A model generated the notes under the pieces. That model saw only the letters and a program-made list of their open reading frames with translations. It did not search any database and was not told where the DNA came from. The position numbers and the translations under genes were made by a program. Below are positions 32,071-40,397 of a DNA stretch of 64,000 nt, piece by piece. The DNA is from SIRX01 sp965213905. Its GTDB lineage: Bacteria; Actinomycetota; Rubrobacteria; Rubrobacterales; Rubrobacteraceae. Within the stretch, counting starts at the first letter, position 1; every line of letters starts with the position of its first letter. Location: NCBI GenBank assembly GCA_965213905.1, contig OZ243922.1:2232001-2296000 (forward strand). The letters are read 5' to 3'.

Positions 32071-33672
32071 TTACTGTGGCCCGGGACCCGGGCGCCCCCG
32101 GCTCCGGGCGAGCCACGAAGCCGCGGCGCGTAGTTCTTGCGAGCCGAGGAGAAAAGCCACCCCGAGGTAGGCCGCAAACGACGCCCCGCCAACCCCGAGA
32201 AGCACGGACGCCCTCCCGGAAGAAGAGCCGGTCCCGGAGAGAAAGACCCCGGCCCGGGCAACGACGTACATCACGAGCCCGGCAGCCAGTATCCCGGCCA
32301 AAGACCTCATCAGCTGCCGGTCCTGTAGAACTTTCACCTCCCGGTGCATGGCGAAGAGCAGGCCGGCCGCCAGCAGCGTGTAAGCCGCCGAGAACCCGAG
32401 CGCCACCCCGGCGAGGCCGGCAGGCTGCGAAAAGGCGTAGGCGAGGCCTATAAAGACGATGAAAAGGCCGACGTTGAGCCGGGCGGGTACTACAGAGTTC
32501 TGCCGGGCGTAGAAAGCGCGGACGAGCAACAGTTGGACCGTATACCCCGGCAACCCGCCGGCGAACGCGGTGAGAACGGCCGCCACCAGCCGGGTGTCCC
32601 CGGGTCCGAACTCGCCGCGCTGGTAGAGTAGACCCACCAGCGGAACGGCGAACGCGACCAGAAAAACAAGCGCCGGAACGATCGCAAAGCCCGTGACACG
32701 CAGCCCGAAAGAAAGCGTGGCCCGGTAACCAGCCGTGTCGCGGCGGGCGTGCTTTTCGGAGAGTTCCGGAACCAGGGCGGTCGTTATCGAGACGGCGAAG
32801 ATACCGTAGGGGAGCAGGAAGACGATGAAGGCGTAGTAGAGCTCGTCCACCCCGTCAAAGCGGGAGGCTAAAAGGTTGGCGGCGACTTGCACCCCGACCG
32901 TCGCCGCCACGAAGACGAGCACCGGCGCGGCGAGCTTCAACGCCGTACCCAGGGCCGGATGCCCGAACTGGAGCCGGGGCCTGTACCCGAGCCTCACGGC
33001 GGGAGGCACCAGAAGAAGAGACATTACCGCGACGCCGAGCGTGGTGCCGCCGGCGAGCGTGTATATCGCGGCTTCCGGGTTGCGGCCGGCCAGAAAGGCG
33101 TAGGCGGCGAAAGAGAGAATAGAGATCAGGTTATTCAACACCGGGGCGAAGGTGGGCAGGAAGAAACGCCGGTGGGCGTTCAGGACCCCTGTGGCGAGCG
33201 CGCCCGCGCCGTAGAAAACTATCTGGAGCGCGAAAATCCGGAAGAGCAAGACCGCAAGCTCCGTCCGGCGTGCCGCTTCTCCGGAAGACAGCGTAGAAGA
33301 GCCGGACCAGTCGGTTGTCAGGAGGATTATGGGACCGGCAAAGAGGATTCCCAAAACCGCGAGTATTCCCAGGAGGGGCAAGACGAGGGTGGAGAGCGCG
33401 TTTACGAAACTCCGGGCGTCCCGTTCGCCGTTGCGGGAGACGCGCTCCACGAGGAGGGGGACCAGGATCGAGGATAGCACCCCGCCCATAAACAGCTCGT
33501 AGATTTGGGTCGGCAGCGCGTTCGAGAGCGTGTACGCCCCGGCGACGGCCCCGGTCCCCAAAGCGCCGGCCTGGGCCATCGTCCGCAGGTAGCCGGTGGC
33601 CCGCGAGAGCGAAGTCGCCGCCGACATGGAAATGATGGATCTCAACATGTTCGTCACCCGTGGATGGTACAT
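32071..33672 (-). CDS. murJ: lipid II flippase MurJ
   Basis: A MOP-superfamily transporter of about 533 residues with 13-14 predicted helices. The N-terminus, MSAATSLSRATGYLR, and the ALPTQIYELFMGGVLSSILVPL segment are typical of MurJ/MviN. It moves lipid II across the membrane for peptidoglycan synthesis. ATG 33672 and ATG 33648 are both possible starts; the conserved part begins right after the second. In actinobacteria MurJ can carry a C-terminal pseudokinase, which is absent here. It is divergent from manA. Confidence 0.88.
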   Translation of the reverse strand: MYHPRVTNMLRSIISMSAATSLSRATGYLRTMAQAGALGTGAVAGAYTLSNALPTQIYELFMGGVLSSILVPLLVERVSRNGERDARSFVNALSTLVLPLLGILAVLGILFAGPIILLTTDWSGSSTLSSGEAARRTELAVLLFRIFALQIVFYGAGALATGVLNAHRRFFLPTFAPVLNNLISILSFAAYAFLAGRNPEAAIYTLAGGTTLGVAVMSLLLVPPAVRLGYRPRLQFGHPALGTALKLAAPVLVFVAATVGVQVAANLLASRFDGVDELYYAFIVFLLPYGIFAVSITTALVPELSEKHARRDTAGYRATLSFGLRVTGFAIVPALVFLVAFAVPLVGLLYQRGEFGPGDTRLVAAVLTAFAGGLPGYTVQLLLVRAFYARQNSVVPARLNVGLFIVFIGLAYAFSQPAGLAGVALGFSAAYTLLAAGLLFAMHREVKVLQDRQLMRSLAGILAAGLVMYVVARAGVFLSGTGSSSGRASVLLGVGGASFAAYLGVAFLLGSQELRAAASWLARSRGRPGPGPQ

Positions 33673-33718
33673 CCGTCGTCCCCGCCGCGCCGCCCCCGGT
33701 ACCGGGCCGCGAGTAGGA

Positions 33719-33724
33719 GTAGAA
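33719..33724 (+). promoter_or_regulatory. -10 box of manA
   Basis: TAGAAT, 56 bases upstream of the manA start; no clear -35. GGTGGAG precedes the ATG at 33780. Confidence 0.4.
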
Positions 33725-33779
33725 TTCCACTGCGGAGAAAGGAGCAAAAGGTGATTACGGAAAAATTCAGGGTGGAGAA

Positions 33780-34844
33780 ATGAATTGCTATCCCATAAAA
33801 CTCACTTACCACGTGCGGGCCTACGCTTTCGGGGAGCGTCTAATTCCTGAAATACTCGGCAAAACGGACGTTCCCGACGGCCTCGTGGCCGAGACCTGGG
33901 AAGTCAGCGACTACCGCGAGGCACGGGCGACGGTGAAGAACGGCGAATACGCCGGACGCGGGCTTCACGGGCTCGTCGAGGAATTTCCGGGCGAGTTGGT
34001 CGGTGGGGGATGGCGGGGGCCGCACTTCCCGCTGCTGGAGAAGTTTATAGACGCCTCGCACATGCTCCCGGTACACCTCCACGCCGACGATGAGTCGGCG
34101 CGGAGAAAACACGGCGAGCCGCACGGCAAAACCGAGGCCTGGCACATCCTCTGGGCTGCCGAGGGCGCGACCATCCTAGCGGGCGTCCGGGAAGACGCCG
34201 GGCAAGACGAACTCTTCGAGGCGTTCAAGGCCCAGGATTACGACTCCGTCATGTTCCGGCACCCGATACGGGCCGGTGACACCATCTACGTGCCGGGCGG
34301 CATCCTGCACGCCTTCGGCCCCGACGCCCTGGTCTTCGAGGTACAACAAACCTCGGATCTCGGCCAGTTCGTTATGCCCGAAGACCTCTATGGCAACCGG
34401 CTGTCCGGGGAAGAGTGGGGCGCGAACATCCGGGCCACGCTGGACGAGCTGAGAAGAGACTACGAGCCCCGTCCCAACTCCGGCCTGGTACTCGAAGACG
34501 GGAACAACCGTCGCATCCTCTGCTGCGCGGGGCCGCACTTCGCCCTCGAACGTTGGATGCTGACAGAACCCTACACTGGGCCTCCGCAGCCTCGGCGCTG
34601 CCGGACGCTATCGAACGTCGGGGACGCGGTGGGTATCGAGTACGCGGGCGGTGAGGAGCTTTTAGGACCCGGCGAGTCTTGTATCTTGCCGGCGGCTATA
34701 GGCGAGGTTCGCGTCGTTTTCGAGGGGGAGGCAAGCCTCGTAGTTTGCTACGTGCCGGACCTGGACCTGGACGTTGTGGCGCCCCTGCGGGAGGCGGGTT
34801 ATTCGGACGGGGAGATTCGGGGGTTGGGAGAAGTAAATGTATGA
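33780..34844 (+). CDS. manA: mannose-6-phosphate isomerase class I
   Basis: A 354-residue cupin metalloenzyme interconverting mannose 6-phosphate and fructose 6-phosphate. The zinc-site motifs are LPVHLHADDE, GKTEAWHI and YVPGGILHAFG. The product feeds GDP-mannose or glycolysis, and mannose units would be needed for mannosylglycerate. A sugar kinase follows after 30 bases, so the pair likely handles fructose and mannose entry. Confidence 0.88.
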   Translation: MNCYPIKLTYHVRAYAFGERLIPEILGKTDVPDGLVAETWEVSDYREARATVKNGEYAGRGLHGLVEEFPGELVGGGWRGPHFPLLEKFIDASHMLPVHLHADDESARRKHGEPHGKTEAWHILWAAEGATILAGVREDAGQDELFEAFKAQDYDSVMFRHPIRAGDTIYVPGGILHAFGPDALVFEVQQTSDLGQFVMPEDLYGNRLSGEEWGANIRATLDELRRDYEPRPNSGLVLEDGNNRRILCCAGPHFALERWMLTEPYTGPPQPRRCRTLSNVGDAVGIEYAGGEELLGPGESCILPAAIGEVRVVFEGEASLVVCYVPDLDLDVVAPLREAGYSDGEIRGLGEVNV

Positions 34845-34874
34845 CTACTTAGAAGGCTGCACGAGGAGGACGTT

Positions 34875-35828
34875 TTGGGGAAGGTAGTGGCTTTGGGCGA
34901 GGTCGTTGCGGACATCTACCGGGGCGGGGGTGGCTCGCCGGTCGCGATGCCGTTCACGGCGCGGCCCGGCGGCGCGCCGGCGAACATCGCCGTGGCGGTT
35001 TCGAGGCTCGGGACGGAGGCGGCGTTCGTCGGGGGCGTGGGCGACGACCTGTTCGGTAATTTCATCCTCCAGGCCCTGGAGGCCGAAGGCGTGGATGCCG
35101 GCGGCGTACGGCGCTGCGACCCGCCGACGCGCACCTCGCTGGCTTTCGTGGAGATAGACGATGCGGGTGACCGGGAGTTCACCTTCTACCGCTCGGACCC
35201 GGCCGCCGACGAGCTACTCTCGCCGGAAGACATCTCCGAGGATCTCTTTGCCGGAGCCTCGTTCCTGAACTTCGGGAGCATACCGCTCATCCAGGACCCG
35301 GTGGCGGCCGCGACCCGGGAGGCCGCGAAGCTCGCCGCCGACGCAGGCGTCACCGTGGCCTTCGACGTGAACTTCCGGGAGCACCTCTGGGAGGACGTCG
35401 AGGCCGCCCGCGAGGCCGTGGACCCGCTTATCGACCTGTCGAACATCGTCAAACTTAGCGAGGACGAACTCTCGCCGCTGCTCGGCGTGGAAAGCAGCGA
35501 AGAAGCCGCCCGGACGCTTCTGGACCGGGGTGTGGAACTGGTCCTGATCAGCCTGGGTCCGGACGGCGCTTTCTACGCCACCCCCGGGTTCAGCGGCTCC
35601 GTACCGGCTTTCGAGGTAGAAGTATTGGACGCCACCGGGGCCGGGGATGCTTTTCTGGCCGCGGCTTTGTCGCGCCTGGCCGGAGAAAGCCTGGCTGACG
35701 AAGAGGCCGTGCGTGAGGCGGCCCGGCGTGGAACGGCCGCCGGCGCGATGGCCTGCACGGACTACGGCGCCATGAGCGCCCTGCCGACCAAGAAGGAACT
35801 GGAACGTTTTATCGGGGAGAGAAGTTAG
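34875..35828 (+). CDS. PfkB-family fructokinase-like kinase
   Basis: A 317-residue ribokinase-fold kinase. The N-terminal GEVVADIY and GGAPANIAVAVSRLG sugar-binding region, and the C-terminal DATGAGDAFLAAALSRLAG with the catalytic Asp, match fructokinases. TTG 34875 is the start, with GAGGAGG just upstream. With manA it would convert fructose to fructose 6-phosphate and connect to mannose 6-phosphate. Exact sugar specificity cannot be read. Confidence 0.85.
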   Translation: MGKVVALGEVVADIYRGGGGSPVAMPFTARPGGAPANIAVAVSRLGTEAAFVGGVGDDLFGNFILQALEAEGVDAGGVRRCDPPTRTSLAFVEIDDAGDREFTFYRSDPAADELLSPEDISEDLFAGASFLNFGSIPLIQDPVAAATREAAKLAADAGVTVAFDVNFREHLWEDVEAAREAVDPLIDLSNIVKLSEDELSPLLGVESSEEAARTLLDRGVELVLISLGPDGAFYATPGFSGSVPAFEVEVLDATGAGDAFLAAALSRLAGESLADEEAVREAARRGTAAGAMACTDYGAMSALPTKKELERFIGERS

Positions 35829-35936
35829 CGGTTCGCAGGGCGACGTGTGATGACGTTGGGTTTCGACGCTTTGTTTTTTGCTGACGGCCGAAGTGCTGAC
35901 AGGCTGAAACCCTCCGCCAGCGCCTGCTAGCGCCTG

Positions 35937-37019
35937 CTAACGTCGGACCTCGCTGACCACGACCGGGACGTCCACTAGTTCGGATAGCCTCCGGGCCAGG
36001 GGACGCAGGGAGGGCAGCTCCGTCGCCGCGTGGCCGGCGTCTATCGCCGCGAGGCCGAGGGATTTCGCCAGAAGGGCGTCGTGGTAGTCCAGGTCTCCGG
36101 TGACGTAGGCTCCCGCCCCTGATGTCGCCACCTCCCGGACGAACGAACCGCCGGAACCCCCGAGAACGGCGACGCGCCGGATGGTTCGCCCGGGCTCCGG
36201 GTTTGCGACCAGGCGGGCCTCGGAGCCCAGAGACCGCGAGATGTCCCGCGCCAACCCTTCCGGGGTGGACGTTTGCGGCAGCCGGCCGAGACGGCCGTAG
36301 CCGCAGCCTTCCGGATGGCCTTCGACGGGGTACAAGTCCAGGGCCGTTTCTTCGTAGGGGTGGGCGGCGGTTGCGGCTTTTGCGGCCCCGTTCGCGAGGT
36401 GTGCCGGGACCACGGTTTCCAGCCGGATCTCCGGCTCCCGCCCCAGTTCGCCCCGTTCGCCCGAATACGGGTTTGCCGACGCGCCCGGCAGGAAAGTCCC
36501 GGTTCCGGGGGTGCGGAAGGTACACTTTTTGTAGTCTCCGATCACCCCGGCCCCGGCGGCGTCTAGTGCGTCCGCGACTTCCTCGACGTACGCCTCCGGC
36601 ACGAACACCACGAGCTTGCACAGCCCGCCCCGGGGCGAGACGACCCTCAGAGGTCCCTCAAGGCCGACGGCCTCCGCAAGTGCGACTGAGACCCCATCGG
36701 GGGCGGCGTCGTAGTTCGTGTGGGCGGCGTAAACGTTCAGGCCGTTGCGTGCGGCCCGGAACACGAGGTTGCCCGGATAGGAGCCGGCGTCAACGGAGTT
36801 CAAGCCGCCGAAGATCAGGGGGTGGTGAAACAAGAGGAAATCCGCGCCCCACTCCTCAGCCTCGTCGAAGACTTCCGGAAGCGGCGTGAGCGCGACCAGG
36901 ACCTTCGCGACCTCCGCCGCCGGGTTCCCGGCCTGGAGCCCGCAGTTGTCCCAGCCCTCCGCCAGAGAGGGCGGCGCTATTTTATCCACGGCCGTTGCTA
37001 TATCCCGAACTTTGGTCAC
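35937..37019 (-). CDS. NIF3-like dinuclear metal centre hexameric protein
   Basis: A 360-residue YqfO-type protein. NIF3 domain halves flank an inserted PII-like domain (from about LCKLVVFVPEAYVEEV to AHPYEE). Metal ligands are in LLFHHPLIFGG, AAHTNYD and the C-terminal GHAATE. Homologues form toroidal hexamers, act as GTP cyclohydrolase-like enzymes in some reports, or have an unclear role. The predicted leaderless GTG start is 37019; ATG 37028 overlaps the -10 box. A 10-bp tandem repeat ends at its stop codon. Confidence 0.82.
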   Translation of the reverse strand: MTKVRDIATAVDKIAPPSLAEGWDNCGLQAGNPAAEVAKVLVALTPLPEVFDEAEEWGADFLLFHHPLIFGGLNSVDAGSYPGNLVFRAARNGLNVYAAHTNYDAAPDGVSVALAEAVGLEGPLRVVSPRGGLCKLVVFVPEAYVEEVADALDAAGAGVIGDYKKCTFRTPGTGTFLPGASANPYSGERGELGREPEIRLETVVPAHLANGAAKAATAAHPYEETALDLYPVEGHPEGCGYGRLGRLPQTSTPEGLARDISRSLGSEARLVANPEPGRTIRRVAVLGGSGGSFVREVATSGAGAYVTGDLDYHDALLAKSLGLAAIDAGHAATELPSLRPLARRLSELVDVPVVVSEVRR

Positions 37020-37026
37020 GGCCTGC

Positions 37027-37036
37027 ATTGTACAAT
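37027..37036. promoter_or_regulatory. palindromic bidirectional -10 element
   Basis: ATTGTACAAT is a perfect 10-base palindrome, so both strands read TACAAT. Start codons lie at the leaderless distance on each side: GTG 37019 (minus, NIF3) and TTG 37046 (plus, PAP2-like). RNA polymerase could occupy only one direction at a time. Confidence 0.55.
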
Positions 37037-37045
37037 TCCCGGACC

Positions 37046-37627
37046 TTGAGCCCGAACCGAAACACAAAGTTCGCTGAACTTATCTCCAACGCCACCCGGT
37101 TGCCCTTGATCTCCGTCCCGCTCTTTCCCATCGTCGGCGCGGCTTCCGGCGGCTTGCGGGGGGTTGGCTGGGCCATCCTCGGCTTGTTTCTGACCAGCGG
37201 GCTTTCGTTGGTTTACCTCTCGTACCTGACGCGGACGGGCAAAGTGCGGGACCCGCGTCGAATTTCGCGGGCCGAGCGCGTTCGTCCCCTGCGGGTGGTC
37301 GCGGTGCTGCACGCGGGGGCGTTTTTGGTGCTGCTATCCGGCGCCCCCTCACAACTTCAGGCTATCCTGCTCTCCTACGCCATCTCGACGGCGCTGTTCG
37401 CGCTACTCACGCCGGTCACGAACCTTTCGCTGCATTCCGCCGGCGTCTCCGGCGCGGTGGTTTGTTTGGTCTACGTGTTCGGGGCGTGGGCGGCGCCCTC
37501 GGTGGTCGTTTTGCCCCTGGTGTGGTGGGCGCGGAGGGTGTTGGGCCGGCACACCAACCTGGAACTTGCCCTGGGGGTACTGGTCGGGGGAGGCGGAACG
37601 GCGTTCGCCTTTCAGTTACTCGGCTAG
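37046..37627 (+). CDS. PAP2-like membrane protein
   Basis: A 193-residue protein with about five to six membrane helices. SLHSAGVSG resembles the PSGH motif and RRVLGRHTNLELALG the third motif of the PAP2 phosphatase superfamily, but the consensus is weak, so catalytic activity is uncertain. Members act on lipid phosphates at the membrane. The start TTG 37046 fits the -10 box at 37031-37036. Confidence 0.55.
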   Translation: MSPNRNTKFAELISNATRLPLISVPLFPIVGAASGGLRGVGWAILGLFLTSGLSLVYLSYLTRTGKVRDPRRISRAERVRPLRVVAVLHAGAFLVLLSGAPSQLQAILLSYAISTALFALLTPVTNLSLHSAGVSGAVVCLVYVFGAWAAPSVVVLPLVWWARRVLGRHTNLELALGVLVGGGGTAFAFQLLG

Positions 37628-37649
37628 GACGGAGTCGTCTTCGCGCTGC

Positions 37650-38411
37650 TTACGCTTTGAGGCGGTAGCCGGTCTTGAAGACCCACCACACCGCCGTCAT
37701 GCAAACGGCGAGGAATACCATCGTCATGGTTATGCTGACGCCGACGCCCACGTCGGCCATCCCGTAGAAGCTCCAGCGGAAGCCGCTGATCAGGTAAACG
37801 ACCGGGTTAAAGAGCGTGGCCGTCTGCCAAAACGGCGGCAACACGTCTATAGAGTAGAAGCTGCCGCCGAGGAAGATTAGGGGTGTAACTATGAGGAACG
37901 GCACGAGTTGCAGCTTCTCGAAGCCGTCGGCCCAGATGCCGAGCAGGAAGCCGAAGAGGCTGAAAGTTATGGCCGTAAGCAGGAGGAACGTAATCATCCA
38001 TACCGGGTGGGCGATCTCGATGGGCACGAACAAGCCGGCGGTGGCGAGGATGATCAGGGCCAGGATTATAGACTTGGTGGCGGCGGCCCCGACGTAGCCG
38101 AGCACGATCTCGACGTACGAAACGGGCGCCGAGAGGATCTCGTAGATCGTGCCGGTAAACTTGGGGAAGAAGATGCCAAACGCCGCATTCGTGATGCTCT
38201 GCGTCAACAGCGACAGCATGATTAAACCCGGCACGATAAAAGCGCCGTAGCTGATCCCGTCAATGTTTTGTATGCGCGAGCCGATGGCCGCCCCGAAGAC
38301 CACGAAGTACAGCGAGGTGGAGATGACCGGCGAAACTATGCTCTGCAGTAGCGTCCGCCAGGTACGGGCCATCTCGAACTTGTAGATCGCCCGGATAGCG
38401 TAGAAGTTCAT
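37650..38411 (-). CDS. ABC-2 type transporter permease
   Basis: A 253-residue protein with six membrane helices and the ABC-2 pattern: SPVISTSLYFVVFG, GAFIVPGLIMLSLLTQSI, and the GGSFYSIDVLPPFWQ segment before the last helices. It pairs with the ATPase encoded upstream, overlapping by four bases (ATGA). The exported substrate is unknown; drug and polysaccharide exporters share this structure. Confidence 0.88.
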   Translation of the reverse strand: MNFYAIRAIYKFEMARTWRTLLQSIVSPVISTSLYFVVFGAAIGSRIQNIDGISYGAFIVPGLIMLSLLTQSITNAAFGIFFPKFTGTIYEILSAPVSYVEIVLGYVGAAATKSIILALIILATAGLFVPIEIAHPVWMITFLLLTAITFSLFGFLLGIWADGFEKLQLVPFLIVTPLIFLGGSFYSIDVLPPFWQTATLFNPVVYLISGFRWSFYGMADVGVGVSITMTMVFLAVCMTAVWWVFKTGYRLKA

Positions 38412-39334
38412 TTGCCCTCTTTCACCAGGTTGACGAAAATTTCCTCCAACGAGTTCTGACGCGTCTGGAGGTCGCTGAACCTTACACCTGCACTATTGAG
38501 GTCCGAGAGCAGGGCGGCGATGTCCGTGCGGCCGTTTTGCGAGTCGTAGGTGTAGACCAACTCGTTGCCGCTCGCGGCGAGATCCAGGTTGTAGCCGGTG
38601 AGCGCGTCCGGGATTTCTTCCAGCGCGTCGTGCAGTTGCAGGGCCAACTGCTTTTTGCCGAGTTTGCGCATAAGCTCCGCCTTATCTTCGACCAGCATGA
38701 TCTTCCCGTCGTCTATGACTCCTATGCGGTCGGCCATCTCCTCCGCCTCGTTAATGTAGTGGGTGGTGAGGATGATGGTCACGCCGGTCTCGCGCAGCGC
38801 GCGCACGTTCTGCCACATCTCCCGGCGCAGCTCCACATCCACCCCGGCGGTCGGCTCGTCGAGAAACAGAATCCGCGGCTCGTGGGAGAGGGCCTTCGCG
38901 ATCATCACCCGGCGCTTCATTCCTCCCGAGAGCGTTACTATCTTGTCGTCCTTCTTTTTCCAGAGGGACAGGTCACGGAGCACCTTCTCGACGTACTCGG
39001 GGTTTGCCTTTTTGCCGAAAAGACCGCGGCTAAAGTTGACGGTGGCCCACACGGTCTCGAACGAATCCGTCGTAAGTTCTTGGGGAACTAGCCCGATCAT
39101 GGACCGGGCCGCCCGGTACTCGGAGATGATGTCGTGGCCGTCGGCCAGCACCTCGCCCTCCGTCGGGTTTACGATCCCGCAGATAACGCTGATCAGGGTG
39201 GTCTTCCCGGCCCCGTTCGGCCCAAGAAGGGCGAAGATCTCCCCACGCTTAATTTCCAAATCAACGTTTTTGAGTGCCTGAAACCCCGAGTCGTAGGTCT
39301 TCGAAAGCCCGGACACGGAAACGATGGGCCCCAA
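38408..39334 (-). CDS. ABC-2 transporter ATP-binding protein
   Basis: A 308-residue ATPase. Walker A is GPNGAGKTT, the signature motif LSGGMKRR, Walker B ILFLDEPTAG and the H-loop TTHYINEAEE. A C-terminal DrrA/YadG-like extension of about 80 residues follows. It energises the permease at 37650. The start TTG 39334 has no convincing ribosome binding site or -10 box, so the N-terminus is less certain. Confidence 0.88.
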   Translation of the reverse strand: MGPIVSVSGLSKTYDSGFQALKNVDLEIKRGEIFALLGPNGAGKTTLISVICGIVNPTEGEVLADGHDIISEYRAARSMIGLVPQELTTDSFETVWATVNFSRGLFGKKANPEYVEKVLRDLSLWKKKDDKIVTLSGGMKRRVMIAKALSHEPRILFLDEPTAGVDVELRREMWQNVRALRETGVTIILTTHYINEAEEMADRIGVIDDGKIMLVEDKAELMRKLGKKQLALQLHDALEEIPDALTGYNLDLAASGNELVYTYDSQNGRTDIAALLSDLNSAGVRFSDLQTRQNSLEEIFVNLVKEGK

Positions 39335-39575
39335 GATCAGCGTCTCAATCCCAGGGCGGCCGGTAAGATGATTAATCTAGAGGTCAAAAGCTCGTGCTCC
39401 GTCTTATATCGTGTATTTCGCAACATTGCCTTCCTGCCGCGACAACTTATAGTTTAAGCGGAACGCCCCGGGTTACCAAGCATTTCTTTCACCCAATAAT
39501 TTCGGATAGCCGTTTACGTTCGGCTACCAAAAACGTGGACCGGGTTTTCGGGCCAAAGAAAATTGCCTAAAGGAG
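39335..39575. other. intergenic region with a hairpin
   Basis: No gene is visible. TAGCCG (39507) and CGGCTA (39521) form a six-base stem with an eight-base loop, downstream of tRNA-Ala on its own strand. It lacks a strong T-run. Confidence 0.4.
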
Positions 39576-39648
39576 TGGACCCGACGAGACTCGAACTCGT
39601 GGCCTCTGCCATGCGAAGGCAGCGCTCTCCCAACTGAGCTACGGGCCC
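39576..39648 (-). tRNA. tRNA-Ala (CGC)
   Basis: A 73-base cloverleaf on the minus strand. The acceptor stem is GGGCCCG with CGGGTCC (one G-T pair), the discriminator is A, the anticodon stem is CTGCC/GGCAG and the loop is TTCGCAT (anticodon CGC, codon GCG). CCA is not encoded. Confidence 0.95.
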
Positions 39649-39663
39649 GGATAAGCTATGGCT

Positions 39664-39691
39664 ATTTTAGCCGAATGCGGATGGCTTACAA
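39664..39691 (-). promoter_or_regulatory. promoter of tRNA-Ala
   Basis: On the minus strand, TTGTAA (39691-39686), a 16-base spacer and TAAAAT (39669-39664), ending 15 bases before the mature tRNA. It lies between the tRNA and the displaced tRNA-Val fragment, so tRNA-Ala stays expressed despite the island. Confidence 0.6.
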
Positions 39692-39706
39692 GCCAACCAT
39701 TATTGT

Positions 39707-39750
39707 GTGGGCGATGCTGGTTTCGAACCAGCGACCTCTGCCGTGTGAAG
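39707..39750. repeat. island boundary repeat (displaced tRNA-Val 3' fragment)
   Basis: Identical over 44 bases to 45199-45242. It covers the tRNA-Val 3' end, T-arm, variable loop and anticodon arm as far as the anticodon, then diverges. It is not a functional tRNA because the 5' half is missing. Confidence 0.9.
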
Positions 39751-39800
39751 TCTGCCCGCGACATTCTACCACGTACTACTGCGTCCCAAAATTATGCTGT

Positions 39801-39813
39801 TTTGCAGGTATTT
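39801..39813 (+). repeat. arm-type repeat A, left island end
   Basis: TTTGCAGGTATTT, identical to 45182-45194 at the other end. Confidence 0.55.
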
Positions 39814-39866
39814 TGTAAAATTAGTGATGGCAGTATGTCCGCCGCGTACGCGCCTGTACCAGCCGG

Positions 39867-39885
39867 GTTGCAGTACGGTTGCAGT
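39867..39885 (+). repeat. arm-type repeat B, left island end
   Basis: GTTGCAGTACGGTTGCAGT itself contains GTTGCAGT twice. It matches 18 of 19 bases at 45118-45136. Confidence 0.55.
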
Positions 39886-39930
39886 AACTTTCCGGCTCCG
39901 CAAAGTAGCGAGTGTACAACAAAAATGATG

Positions 39931-39936
39931 TATACT
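39931..39936 (+). promoter_or_regulatory. -10 box of the island nucleotidyltransferase-like gene
   Basis: TATACT with its first base 13 bases before ATG 39944; leaderless. Confidence 0.5.
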
Positions 39937-39943
39937 AAGTTGG

Positions 39944-40393
39944 ATGATACTGCGGTTCACTGAGGAAGGGCTGCTCCCTCCGGGCGTTCACCAGACGGAT
40001 CTGGGGGAACTCAAGGAGAATATGGGTTGGAGTCGCAGGAGGCGAGAGTTGCTCGAAGGGCTGGAAGATGTCCTTGGGTTGATGACGTACTGCGGCGTGG
40101 CGAGGGTCTACTTCGACGGGAGCTTCGTAACTGATAAGGACCGTCCAAACGACATAGACGGTTGCTACGATTTGTCGGAGGACGTTACCTCGGAGGACCT
40201 CAAGCGGTTGGCTCCAATCTTTCCACCGAGTCCGGCCAATCGGACAGAGGCCAAGAGGCGTTTCGGCGTCGACCTCTTCCCGGCCGCGGCCACGGAGCTA
40301 GGATTTGGACAGCCTTTCCTGCGATTCTTCCAGACAGATCGAGAAGGCCGCGAGCGTGGTGTGCTCTCAGTGGAACTGCAAGTGGGGAGGTGA
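39944..40393 (+). CDS. DUF6932-like protein with nucleotidyltransferase motif
   Basis: A 149-residue protein. FLPPG-like GLLPPGVH opens it, and residues 57-75 read YFDGSFVTDKDRPNDIDG, matching the nucleotidyltransferase pattern GSx(9)DxD found in MNT-type enzymes. The rest is helical. The closest family I can name by pattern is DUF6932. It is followed after four bases by an XRE-type regulator, a layout typical of toxin-antitoxin or abortive-infection pairs. Whether it adds nucleotides to a target is inference. Confidence 0.6.
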   Translation: MILRFTEEGLLPPGVHQTDLGELKENMGWSRRRRELLEGLEDVLGLMTYCGVARVYFDGSFVTDKDRPNDIDGCYDLSEDVTSEDLKRLAPIFPPSPANRTEAKRRFGVDLFPAAATELGFGQPFLRFFQTDREGRERGVLSVELQVGR

Positions 40394-40397
40394 AGGT

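Noticed and set aside
37650..39334. Antibiotic resistance exporter
   Set aside because: The ABC-2 pair is generic; nothing in the sequence shows a drug substrate.
39707..39779. A functional second tRNA-Val
   Set aside because: Only the 3' half matches; after the anticodon the sequence diverges and no D-arm or acceptor 5' strand is present.
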